15,090 nt of DNA from CAZUNB01 sp964622235 (lineage in GTDB: Bacteria > Patescibacteriota > Saccharimonadia > Saccharimonadales > JAGPDM01): NCBI GenBank assembly GCA_964622235.1, contig CAZUNB010000028.1, positions 1-15,090 on the forward strand. The letters are read 5' to 3'. A program made the translations under genes and the position numbers. Numbering within the stretch: the stretch's first letter is position 1; each line of letters starts with the position of its first letter. Below are positions 1-7,332 of this stretch, one piece after another. Under the pieces are notes generated by a model, which saw only the letters and a program-made list of their open reading frames with translations, made no database searches and had not been told where the DNA came from.

Positions 1-22
1 GCGGTCTGATACGTAAAAGAGC

Positions 23-715
23 TCAGAGTCGATCACCTGTTAGCACAAAAATGTATCCTTCTGGTATTTCCATTTTTTTCATTTCGTAGGTATTTGGGTC
101 TGCGACAAGAGTGTAGCCATTACTAGGACGGTGCATAATCGAAAAAATTGTTTGGTCTGTATGAACCTCAGGGGCTCTTAGCGAATAGACCCCTCCACTT
201 GTAGCTTGTGTGTTTGCACGCAAATTAATACGTAAATCATCTGGCCTGTCCGGGCTATTGCCTACTAGCCAGTTCTCATTAGCTAATGCCTCCACAATGC
301 CTATTCTTTTCGGCACTATATCTTGAGGGTTCATCTTCTCGGCTAATTTAACTCTGACAGCAGCAACTAAACCTTGGCGCGCAGTCATTAATGATGATAT
401 TTCATCAGGCACCCAGCCTTTTTCTACTAGTGTGGTGTTCCTTGCGGTGTACTCCCAGCCTATATGACTGTCAGGCGATAGAACTGGCGAATACCTGCGA
501 GGTAAGGAGCTAGTAACATCAGTACCCGTGAAGTCTTCTATAGCTTTGTCGGTGTCAACATTACTTAAATCGATAAGTATAGCTCCATTTGTCAGTAGCC
601 TTTCATAGGCTGTTTGCCATGTTGATTGATCAGTTTTAGGGCCCAAATCAAGACCTTCAACTACAAAAAATTCGGGATCTAAATTACTGTCGTAGCCAAT
701 TTCAAGCTTTGCCAT
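23..715 (-). CDS. 2OG-Fe(II) oxygenase-like protein (isopenicillin N synthase type), C-terminally truncated
   Basis: The 230-residue protein resembles the isopenicillin-N-synthase-like branch of the 2-oxoglutarate/Fe(II) oxygenases, soluble enzymes that oxidise small molecules. Visible hallmarks are an N-terminal segment ILIDLS near residues 46-51, an LRINLR strand near 161-166 where the family has LRLNYYP, the metal-binding HTD motif (H185, D187), and a late strand EGYIFVLTGD matching the family's GAFVVNIGD. The family then continues through roughly 15-20 residues to a distal His in an HRV motif. Here a TGA comes four residues after TGD, so the third iron ligand and the 2OG-binding Arg are missing from this frame. 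Either the gene is frameshifted or it is inactive. The ATG at 715 is favoured because a promoter lies 9 bases upstream of it, and no Shine-Dalgarno is seen. The gene is divergent from tig. The substrate is unknown, and the family assignment is by motif only. Confidence 0.6.
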   Translation of the reverse strand: MAKLEIGYDSNLDPEFFVVEGLDLGPKTDQSTWQTAYERLLTNGAILIDLSNVDTDKAIEDFTGTDVTSSLPRRYSPVLSPDSHIGWEYTARNTTLVEKGWVPDEISSLMTARQGLVAAVRVKLAEKMNPQDIVPKRIGIVEALANENWLVGNSPDRPDDLRINLRANTQATSGGVYSLRAPEVHTDQTIFSIMHRPSNGYTLVADPNTYEMKKMEIPEGYIFVLTGDRL

Positions 716-724
716 TGTAAAAAT

Positions 725-753
725 ACAATACCATATAAGTATATCTATTTCAA
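725..753 (-). promoter_or_regulatory. Promoter of the oxygenase-like gene, leaderless geometry
   Basis: On the minus strand TTGAAA (753-748) is followed after 17 bases by TATTGT (730-725), which is preceded by TGG and so forms an extended -10. The hexamer ends 9 bases before the ATG at 715. A second AT-rich hexamer, TATAAT (758-753), also exists but has no good -35 at normal spacing. Confidence 0.45.
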
Positions 754-770
754 TTATATATTAAAATGTT

Positions 771-799
771 TTGTAGTCTGTTAAGATTTTCTATATAAT
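771..799 (+). promoter_or_regulatory. tig promoter, leaderless geometry
   Basis: A perfect TATAAT (794-799) lies 17 bases downstream of a weak -35, TTGTAG (771-776). The -10 ends 9 bases before the tig ATG, so transcription should start about 0-3 bases before it. There is no room for, and no trace of, a Shine-Dalgarno. Confidence 0.6.
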
Positions 800-808
800 A
801 CCCAAACT

Positions 809-2080
809 ATGAAACATGAAATAAAACGCGAAGGCGATACTAAAGCAACACTAACTATTAAAGCCGATGAAAAGGATCTCGCAGACATCAAGCGAGTTGT
901 CCTGAATAATCTTCGACCAAAGGTCAAAAGCGATGGATTTCGTCCCGGTAAGGCTCCTGACTCTATTGTTGAAAAACAGATTGGCACAAACCGAGTCCAA
1001 CAGGAAGTCATGGAAGCTGCCATTAACCGTTTTTACGGTATGGCTGGAAACAGTGAGAAGCTGAAACCATTGTCTCGCCCAACAATTGATCTTGTAAAAT
1101 TTGTTGCATATATGGAACTTGAGTTCACTGCTGAGGTTGAACTATTACCACCAATCAAGCTCGGAGATTATAAAAAGAAACCAGCTGCTCCCAAGCCTGC
1201 AAAAGTCACTAAAAAAGATGTTGATGAAGCGCTTGAACGATTAGCTACACAAATGGCTGAGAAAAAAGAAGTCAAACGAGCTGCTAAGAACGGCGATGAG
1301 GTAGTTATTGATTTCAAAGGTACCGATGCTAAAGGTGAGCCAGTGAAGGGAGCTGAAAGTAAAGAATATCCATTGACGCTTGGTAGTGATAGCTTTATCC
1401 CCGGCTTTGAACCCGAGCTCATCGGTCTAAAAGCTGGCGAAGAAAAGACTTTTACCATTACTTTCCCGAAAGAATACCACTCTAAAATTCTAGCTGGAAC
1501 GAAAGTGACTTTTGAGATTAAAATCCATAAAGTTAATGAGCTCGTTGCGCCAAAATTTGATGATGAATTTGCAGCTGCTAATAGTCCGTTCAAGACCATG
1601 GAAGAGCTCCGTGCAGATGCCGAACGACAACTTGAAGACGAGAAGCAACAGCAAATCGACAAAGACTATCGTCAAAAGGTAGTTTCGAAGGTAGTTGATG
1701 AGTCAAAGCTTGAACTGCCTGTAGGTCTAGTAGATCGCGTTGAGCAAGACATGAAAGCTGAATTCGAACGTGAACTTGCACAACGAAATTCAAGCAAAGA
1801 AGAGTATATGAAGCAGCAAGATCTAACACAGAAGCAGCTTGATAAAGAGACCAGAGAAAATGCCGAGAAACGAGCTAAGACTAGCCTCGTTCTGACAGAA
1901 ATTGCCGAAGCTGAAGGATTAACTGTTAGCGTTGAAGAGCTTGAAAAGATTATCGCTGACTATAAACAAATGTACGGTTCTGATGAGAAGATTGCAGCCG
2001 AACTCGATAAGCCAGAAGTCCGTCAAGATATTGCCGCCCAAGCTTTGACAGAAAAAACTGTCGATTTCTTAGCTAGTTAG
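809..2080 (+). CDS. tig: Trigger factor, ribosome-associated chaperone and prolyl isomerase
   Basis: Trigger factor binds ribosomal protein L23 (uL23) at the exit tunnel and shields nascent chains. The 423-residue protein has the family's three parts: an N-terminal ribosome-binding domain with the signature GFRPGK at residues 43-48, an FKBP-type peptidyl-prolyl isomerase domain at about 160-242 (GDEVVIDFKG start, FIPGFE and GLKAGE motifs), and a C-terminal helical chaperone arm, charged and rich in Lys, Glu and Gln, from about 250 to the end. Length is normal for the family. The start is the ATG 9 bases after a consensus -10 box, and no ribosome-binding site precedes it, so a leaderless mRNA is likely. 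It lies 62 bases upstream of clpP, the tig-clpP neighbourhood also seen in many other bacteria, but clpP has its own promoter. Confidence 0.97.
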   Translation: MKHEIKREGDTKATLTIKADEKDLADIKRVVLNNLRPKVKSDGFRPGKAPDSIVEKQIGTNRVQQEVMEAAINRFYGMAGNSEKLKPLSRPTIDLVKFVAYMELEFTAEVELLPPIKLGDYKKKPAAPKPAKVTKKDVDEALERLATQMAEKKEVKRAAKNGDEVVIDFKGTDAKGEPVKGAESKEYPLTLGSDSFIPGFEPELIGLKAGEEKTFTITFPKEYHSKILAGTKVTFEIKIHKVNELVAPKFDDEFAAANSPFKTMEELRADAERQLEDEKQQQIDKDYRQKVVSKVVDESKLELPVGLVDRVEQDMKAEFERELAQRNSSKEEYMKQQDLTQKQLDKETRENAEKRAKTSLVLTEIAEAEGLTVSVEELEKIIADYKQMYGSDEKIAAELDKPEVRQDIAAQALTEKTVDFLAS

Positions 2081-2101
2081 ACCCTGTCTTATATAAAATG
2101 A

Positions 2102-2128
2102 TTGGCGGTCTTGTGTTGAGAGTGCTAA
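2102..2128 (+). promoter_or_regulatory. CIRCE-like HrcA operator at clpP
   Basis: The right half GAGTGCTAA (2120-2128) matches the CIRCE consensus half-site at all 9 positions. Exactly 9 bases upstream is TTGGCGGTC (2102-2110), which matches 6 of 9 positions of the left half TTAGCACTC. The element covers the -35 of the clpP promoter, as expected for the repressor HrcA. No hrcA gene is in the window. Confidence 0.6.
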
Positions 2129-2139
2129 ATTGATATAAT
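2111..2139 (+). promoter_or_regulatory. clpP promoter with extended -10
   Basis: TTGTGT (2111-2116) is followed after 17 bases by TATAAT (2134-2139), which has an upstream TG (2131-2132), forming an extended -10. The -35 lies in the spacer of the CIRCE-like element. Predicted transcription start is near 2146. Confidence 0.6.
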
Positions 2140-2148
2140 TCAATGATT

Positions 2149-2817
2149 ATGATGATTAACGCAAACTCTGGCTATCCGCAAAAAACCAATATGTTAGTTC
2201 CGACTGTGATTGAGACCACCAGTATGGGCGAGCGTGCTTACGATATATATTCACGCTTACTTAAAGAAAGAATTATCTTCCTTGGTGATGAGGTTAATCA
2301 CCACACGGCCAACCTTGTTGTTGCTCAACTTTTGCATCTTGCGCATGAAGATCCGACTAAAGATATTCAGCTATATATCAACAGCCCCGGTGGTTCAGTC
2401 TATGACGGTCTCGCTATCCTCGATACGATGAACTTCATTAAGCCGGATGTTTCTACGATTTCTGTCGGACTTAGTGCAAGCATGGGTGCGGTTTTATTAG
2501 CTGGTGGCGCTAAAGGTAAACGAATGGCACTTAAGCACAGTAAGATTATGATTCACCAACCTAGCAGTGGCTATCGTGGAACAGCTAGTGACATTGAAAT
2601 CGATGCAGCTGAAACCTTGAAAATAAAGAAAATGCTTGAAGAGATGATGGCTAGATTTACTGGACGAACCGTAAAACAAATTAATAAAGACATGGACCGT
2701 GACAAATACCTGACTGCTGACGAAAGTCTGAAATACGGAATTGTTGACGCTATCGTTACAAAGAGCCAAGGTGTTGATTTGTTAAGTGGTGATAAGAAAA
2801 CCTCAAAAAAGAAATAG
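2149..2817 (+). CDS. clpP: ATP-dependent Clp protease proteolytic subunit
   Basis: ClpP forms the barrel-shaped serine protease chamber that degrades proteins unfolded by ClpX or ClpA/ClpC. The Ser-His-Asp triad is intact: Ser111 in SASMGA, His136 in MIHQP and Asp185 in DRDKYL, numbering from the start used here. The oligomer/oxyanion segment INSPGG and the C-terminal ADESLKYGIVD motif are also present. Length (222) is normal, and the tail ends in a Lys-rich run. In-frame ATGs lie at 2143, 2149 and 2152. I chose 2149 because 2143 is only four bases past the -10 box and probably upstream of the transcript's 5' end, while 2149 has the same 9-base offset as tig. Using 2143 adds two residues. Regulation is probably by HrcA through the overlapping CIRCE-like site. 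No ATPase partner gene lies nearby. Confidence 0.96.
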   Translation: MMINANSGYPQKTNMLVPTVIETTSMGERAYDIYSRLLKERIIFLGDEVNHHTANLVVAQLLHLAHEDPTKDIQLYINSPGGSVYDGLAILDTMNFIKPDVSTISVGLSASMGAVLLAGGAKGKRMALKHSKIMIHQPSSGYRGTASDIEIDAAETLKIKKMLEEMMARFTGRTVKQINKDMDRDKYLTADESLKYGIVDAIVTKSQGVDLLSGDKKTSKKK

Positions 2818-2895
2818 AAACAATAACGCTAATGCTTGCAAGGCTATAAGTTTTTAGTTTTACTAGAGACATATAGAAAAAGGATTATATAGTAT

Positions 2896-3477
2896 ATGCC
2901 TAATAAAGGTAGAAGGATATTAGCTGGAACCTTGCTCCTTACTCCAACCGCTGTAGCTATTGGTTGGGGAGTGGCTGACGCGCTGGTTAAACCGACTGGT
3001 AAGGATATTGATGTTGCTCAAGAAAAGTTTAACAGGGCAGAGAAAGAGCGTAAATCTGCATATAAAGAGTTTAGCAATGAAAGCGATAATTTCGCACAGA
3101 GACAGGGTGCACTATGTTTAGTTGCTGCGGAACGGTTTACTAATACTTCAGATGAAGAACTGCTGAACAAAGTAGCAGAATCTTTTCTTGAGTGGGGAGT
3201 TGAAGATTGTCGTTACAAAAACAGTTTAGGCGAAGACATTACCGGATATGTTGATGCTACGAAGGGGCTAGTAAAATCAAAAGGTACCGCCGCAAATGCA
3301 AGCTACGCTCTCGAAGATTTAAAAAATGACAAGGCAGAGACAGTGCCAAGACAAGCTTCCCAAATGGGTTTAATTGGAGCTGTCGTAACTGCAGCCTTAC
3401 TCTTGGGCCTTCTTATGAATAGAGACTTGCCAGAACCAGAACCAGAACCAGGAATAGAAATAGAAATAAATATATAA
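2896..3477 (+). CDS. Unrecognised two-helix membrane protein with acidic C-terminal tail
   Basis: I do not recognise this 193-residue protein. It starts with a basic stretch (KGRR) followed by a hydrophobic helix at about residues 8-27. A hydrophilic Lys/Glu-rich region of roughly 125 residues follows, with Cys74 and Cys105, then a second hydrophobic helix at about 157-174 and a short tail PEPEPEP plus alternating Ile/Glu. The positive-inside rule suggests both termini are cytoplasmic and the middle is outside the membrane, where the two cysteines could form a disulfide. That topology is inference. A Shine-Dalgarno AAGGA (2880-2884) lies 11 bases before the ATG, unlike the SD-less tig and clpP. 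It lies 78 bases behind clpP on the same strand, so it could be cotranscribed or have its own weak promoter. No functional link is evident. Confidence 0.75.
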   Translation: MPNKGRRILAGTLLLTPTAVAIGWGVADALVKPTGKDIDVAQEKFNRAEKERKSAYKEFSNESDNFAQRQGALCLVAAERFTNTSDEELLNKVAESFLEWGVEDCRYKNSLGEDITGYVDATKGLVKSKGTAANASYALEDLKNDKAETVPRQASQMGLIGAVVTAALLLGLLMNRDLPEPEPEPGIEIEINI

Positions 3478-3490
3478 TTTCTGTAAAATA

Positions 3491-3514
3491 GGCTAGCTTT
3501 GTAAAAAGTTAGCT
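3491..3514 (+). terminator. Hairpin after the membrane-protein gene, possible terminator
   Basis: A stem of about 10 pairs (3491-3500 with 3505-3514, including two G-U pairs) closes a GTAA loop 13 bases after the stop codon. It is followed by CTATTAAG rather than a T-run, so it is not a classic intrinsic terminator. A short T-run occurs only at 3538-3542. Confidence 0.3.
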
Positions 3515-3570
3515 CTATTAAGAGAGTGGTATTTACCTTTTTAACTATATCTATTTCTGATAGCAAAGAG

Positions 3571-3600
3571 TTGACAATAGCAATCATACTACTGCATACT
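3571..3600 (+). promoter_or_regulatory. Probable rpoB promoter
   Basis: A perfect TTGACA (3571-3576) is followed after 18 bases by CATACT (3595-3600), a 4-of-6 match to the -10. Transcription from about 3607 would give a leader of some 120 bases holding the two hairpins annotated next. A second TTGACA at 3662 has no acceptable -10. Confidence 0.45.
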
Positions 3601-3621
3601 AGATTGTTAATAGACAGAAGT

Positions 3622-3693
3622 CGTACTTTACTAGGCCTGAAAAGTACGTCGAGGTGTATTTTTGACAGACAAGCTTAGGCCGCTTGATCTGTT
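3622..3693 (+). promoter_or_regulatory. Structured rpoB leader: two hairpins with shared loop motif
   Basis: Hairpin 1 pairs 3622-3629 (CGTACTTT) with 3641-3648 (AAAGTACG), with an 11-base loop. Hairpin 2 pairs 3664-3674 (GACAGACAAGC) with 3682-3693, with one bulged A at 3687, a G-U pair at its base and the 7-base loop TTAGGCC. Both loops contain TAGGCC (3632-3637 and 3676-3681). GGCCT in loop 1 is complementary to AGGCC in loop 2, so the loops could also pair with each other. No known riboswitch or r-protein leader was recognised. Confidence 0.45.
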
Positions 3694-3729
3694 GTTAGTA
3701 TTATTTAAGTGTAAAGGTAACAATATCGT

Positions 3730-6700
3730 ATGCCAGTTGATAGTAAACGAATCGTTCTCAAAAAAAACAAAACAATATCACCTCTACCAAATTTAATAAA
3801 ACACCAAATCATCAGTTGGAATGAATTCATCGAAGAAGGTCTCGGTGAAATTTTTGCTGAGGTTAACCCAATCGAAGATTATACTGGCGAGAAGCTAGAA
3901 CTTCGATTTTTGGATTACAAGTTTGAACCTCCAAAAATGACCGAGATTGAAGCTCGTGAAAATAATATTAGCTTCGAAGCACCTTTGAAGGCTAATATCG
4001 AGCTGACAAATAAAGTTACCGGAGTAGTAGAAAGTAAAGAAATCTATCTTGGCGACTATCCAGCCATGACTGAGCGTGGAACTTTTGTTATCAACGGCGC
4101 AGAACGTGTCGTTGTATCTCAGCTTATCCGAAGTGCCGGTGTATTCTTTACCGCCGACCGCGCTGGTAGCAAAAACCTTTATGGCGCTAAAGTTATTCCA
4201 GGCCGTGGTGCTTGGCTAGAATTTGAAACTGCTCCTAGCGGTGCAATTTTCGTAAAGATCGATCGACGTCGAAAGATTGCAGTCACGACATTACTTCGTG
4301 CGCTCGGCCTCACAACTGAAAAAGAAATTCGTGCGGCATTTGCTCACGTAGACAATGGTGCGGCTTCATCAGTTGATGCAACTTTTGAAAAAGATCCTAG
4401 TAAATCACAAAGCGATGCTTTGATTGAAGTTTATCGTCGTTTACGACCAGGCGATCTTGCAACCGTGGACAATGCTAAGAGTTTGCTTGAAAACATGTTC
4501 TTTAACTTCAAACGTTTCGACTTTAGTCGTGTTGGTCGTTATAAGATCAACAAGCGACTCGATCTCGATGTCACTAATACAATTGAAAATCGCGTTATGC
4601 GCATGGAAGACCTTGTTGCGATTATCGCTGAGATCATCCGTCTCAACAACACCCAAGAACTACCAGACGATATCGATAGCCTTGCAAATCGTCGAGTGAA
4701 ACTTGTTGGCGAATTAGTTCAACGACAATTCCGTATCGGTTTACTCCGCATGGAACGAAATGCCAAAGACCGTATGTCAATGAGCGAAATCGAGACAGTA
4801 ACCCCTGGACAGCTAATCAACGCTCGTCCTATTGTAGCAGCTGTACGTGAATTCTTTGCAAGCTCACAGCTTTCACAGTTTATGGATCAGATTAACCCTC
4901 TTTCTGAGCTTGCTCATAAGCGACGTTTAAGTTCTATGGGCCCAGGTGGTCTTTCACGAGAACGCGCTGGATTCGAAGTCCGTGATGCTCACAAAACTCA
5001 CTATGGCCGAATCTGTACTGTAGAAACTCCTGAAGGCGCCAACATTGGATTGGTTCTAAACCTAGCTTCACATGCTCGTATCAATGATTACGGCTTCATC
5101 GAAGCTCCGTATCGTAGAGTCATCAATGCGATTACTCCCGCTAAAGCTCTCGGACATATCGTTCGTGAAGATATTAAAGACGAAAACGACAAAGTTATCC
5201 TTAAGAAAGGTAGCAAAGTTGCTAGTAGTGATATCGACAAATTGAAAAAAATTAAAGCTAAGACAATCCCTGTTAAAGCTAAAGTAACAGACGAAATTGT
5301 ATTCCTTGACGCTTCTGATGAAGAAAACACTGTTATTGCTGGTGCTGGTATCGAAATTGATGAAAATGGTTATTTTGTTGATGAGCGTGTTTCGGTTCGT
5401 TCAGCTACGGTATCTGAAGAATCAGATGCTGATCGTGTAACGCACATGGACGCAAGTAGCCAGCTAATTATTGGTAGCTCTGCTGCCTTGATTCCGTTCC
5501 TTGAAAGAAACTATGTATACCGATCATTAATGGGTGCCAACCAGCAACGACAGGCCGTTCCATTAGTACAGCCACAGTCTCCAACAGTTGGTACTGGTAT
5601 GGAAACTGTAGTTGCCCGAAACTCTGGCCAGCTTATTGTTGCCGAAGCTGATGGTGTTGTCACCAAGGCTGATGCTAACGAAGTTGCAGTTAAGTATGCA
5701 AAAACAACCAAGAAATATCATCCACTACACTTTATCCGTAGTAACGAAGGAACCAGCATCAACCAAAAAGTTGCTGTAAATGTCGGTGATAAAGTCAAAG
5801 AAGACGATGTCTTGATTGAAGGAATGAGCGTCCAAGGTGGAGAATTAGCTCTCGGTAAAGATGTGACTGTGGCATTTATGCCTTGGAAGGGTTACAACTT
5901 CGAGGATGCTATCATTATCAGTGAAAAACTTGTTAAAAGTGATACGTTTACCAGTATTCACATTGTTGACTATATGCTTGAAGTTCGCGAGACAAAGCTT
6001 GGTCCTGAAATTGTTACTGCCGATATCCCTAATGTTTCAGAAGAGGCTCTCCGCCATCTTGACGAAGAGGGTATTGTCCGTATTGGAGCCGAAGTACGTC
6101 CAAACGATATTTTAGTAGGTAAGATCACTCCAAAGGGTGAGCAGGAACTTTCTAGTGAAGAGAGACTTTTGCGTGCTATCTTTGGTGAAAAAGCCAAAGA
6201 TGTTCGTGACTCTAGCCTTCGTATGCCTAACGGTAAACACGGTAAAGTAGTCGGTGTAAAAGTCTTTTCTAAAGAAAATGGTCATGAATTAAAAGCCGGA
6301 ACTTTGATGCAGATCCAGGTATTTGTTGCACAAATGCGTAAGATTTCAGTTGGCGATAAGCTCGGTGGACGATATGGTAACAAAGGTGTTATCAGCCGTA
6401 TCCTACCAGAAGAAGATATGCCATATACTGAAGATGGTGTTCCTGTAGAAGTCATCCTCAACCCTCTTGGTGTGCCGAGTCGTATGAATATCGGTCAGCT
6501 TTTTGAGAGTCACCTCGGACGTGCTGCTCAGAAGCTTGGACAGAAAGTAACGAGTGCACCTTTTGAAGGCGTTGATATTGATGAGATTCAAGACCTTCTT
6601 GAAAAAGCTGGACTAGACCGTGATGGAAAAGTTCAACTTTATGATGGCCGTACTGGCTTGCCACTACAAGAACGAACCACTATCGGTCCAATGTACATGA

Positions 6701-7332
6701 TTAAACTAAATCACATGATTGCCGACAAGATACACGCTCGATCAACTGGTCCATACACTATGGTTACACAGCAGCCACTTGGTGGTAAGGCGCAAAATGG
6801 TGGTCAGCGATTTGGAGAAATGGAAGTTTGGGCACTTGAAGCTTATGGTGCAGCAACTACACTGCAGGAAATGCTGACAATTAAATCTGATGATGTCTAT
6901 GGCCGAAGCAAAGCTTACGAATCCATCATCAAACAAGAACCAATTCAGGGCCCACAGATTCCAGAAAGCTTTAACGTGCTTATCAAGGAATTACAGGGTC
7001 TCGGTCTCGGAGTCGAGCTACGAACTGCCGACAAAGAAGTTGATGCAGAAGAGATTTTATCTGAAGTCTACAAGAAAGAAGGTAAAACAGCTGTCACTAT
7101 CAAGCCTGATAATAAGCCCCTTGATATGAATGCCCCTGCTGACGAAGATGAATTTGAAGAAGTTTCAATAAGTACAGACAAAAACTCTACAGACGACGAT
7201 GATTCTAGCGACAACAACGCCGATATCGATGAAGAGTTCAACGATAATGTAGAAGTAGATGAAGAAAATCAATCTGAAGAAGCGGAGGCTGATGCCAACG
7301 AAGAATCAGACAAAACAGAAGGAGGCAAATAA
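3730..7332 (+). CDS. rpoB: DNA-directed RNA polymerase subunit beta
   Basis: Beta is one of the two large catalytic subunits of RNA polymerase. The 1200-residue protein carries the expected motifs. The rifampicin-pocket segment spans residues 378-405, with the resistance positions D386, H396 and S401 (E. coli D516, H526, S531) all wild type but Ile388, Ser402 and Met403 differing from E. coli. Also present are TPEGANIGL, GYNFEDA, GDK/GNKG active-site lysines (K877, K885) and the C-terminal GEMEVWALEAYGAA. Two oddities: Tyr882 replaces the His of the GRHGNKG motif, and residues about 1136-1200 form an acidic tail (29 Asp/Glu of 65) beyond the conserved end. An AAAGG ribosome-binding site (3713-3717) lies 12 bases before the ATG. 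The stop overlaps the rpoC start by one base, indicating translational coupling. rplJ and rplL are not upstream. Confidence 0.98.
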   Translation: MPVDSKRIVLKKNKTISPLPNLIKHQIISWNEFIEEGLGEIFAEVNPIEDYTGEKLELRFLDYKFEPPKMTEIEARENNISFEAPLKANIELTNKVTGVVESKEIYLGDYPAMTERGTFVINGAERVVVSQLIRSAGVFFTADRAGSKNLYGAKVIPGRGAWLEFETAPSGAIFVKIDRRRKIAVTTLLRALGLTTEKEIRAAFAHVDNGAASSVDATFEKDPSKSQSDALIEVYRRLRPGDLATVDNAKSLLENMFFNFKRFDFSRVGRYKINKRLDLDVTNTIENRVMRMEDLVAIIAEIIRLNNTQELPDDIDSLANRRVKLVGELVQRQFRIGLLRMERNAKDRMSMSEIETVTPGQLINARPIVAAVREFFASSQLSQFMDQINPLSELAHKRRLSSMGPGGLSRERAGFEVRDAHKTHYGRICTVETPEGANIGLVLNLASHARINDYGFIEAPYRRVINAITPAKALGHIVREDIKDENDKVILKKGSKVASSDIDKLKKIKAKTIPVKAKVTDEIVFLDASDEENTVIAGAGIEIDENGYFVDERVSVRSATVSEESDADRVTHMDASSQLIIGSSAALIPFLERNYVYRSLMGANQQRQAVPLVQPQSPTVGTGMETVVARNSGQLIVAEADGVVTKADANEVAVKYAKTTKKYHPLHFIRSNEGTSINQKVAVNVGDKVKEDDVLIEGMSVQGGELALGKDVTVAFMPWKGYNFEDAIIISEKLVKSDTFTSIHIVDYMLEVRETKLGPEIVTADIPNVSEEALRHLDEEGIVRIGAEVRPNDILVGKITPKGEQELSSEERLLRAIFGEKAKDVRDSSLRMPNGKHGKVVGVKVFSKENGHELKAGTLMQIQVFVAQMRKISVGDKLGGRYGNKGVISRILPEEDMPYTEDGVPVEVILNPLGVPSRMNIGQLFESHLGRAAQKLGQKVTSAPFEGVDIDEIQDLLEKAGLDRDGKVQLYDGRTGLPLQERTTIGPMYMIKLNHMIADKIHARSTGPYTMVTQQPLGGKAQNGGQRFGEMEVWALEAYGAATTLQEMLTIKSDDVYGRSKAYESIIKQEPIQGPQIPESFNVLIKELQGLGLGVELRTADKEVDAEEILSEVYKKEGKTAVTIKPDNKPLDMNAPADEDEFEEVSISTDKNSTDDDDSSDNNADIDEEFNDNVEVDEENQSEEAEADANEESDKTEGGK
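7321..7325 (+). promoter_or_regulatory. Strong ribosome-binding site of rpoC inside the rpoB end
   Basis: GGAGG lies 6 bases before the rpoC ATG at 7332 and encodes part of the last residues of RpoB. It fixes the rpoC start, which shares one base with the rpoB TAA. Confidence 0.8.

Noticed and set aside
781..1023. Minus-strand open frame opposite the start of tig
   Set aside because: It is antisense to an unambiguous gene and has no recognisable protein features. The other antisense frames in rpoB, rpoC and fusA were dismissed for the same reason.
2818..2860. Terminator after clpP (CTTGCAAG palindrome followed by GTTTTTAG)
   Set aside because: The palindrome leaves no room for a loop, and only three or four pairs form with a realistic loop.
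3662..3796. Possible upstream ORF in the rpoB leader starting with TTG after GAGGTG, 44 codons, overlapping the rpoB start
   Set aside because: It has a rare start codon, no recognisable product, and its region is better explained by hairpin 2. Not supported without comparative data.
4861..4944. Rifampicin resistance from the divergent beta pocket
   Set aside because: The main resistance residues (equivalents of D516, H526, S531) are wild type. The remaining differences (Ile388, Ser402, Met403) are not enough to predict resistance.
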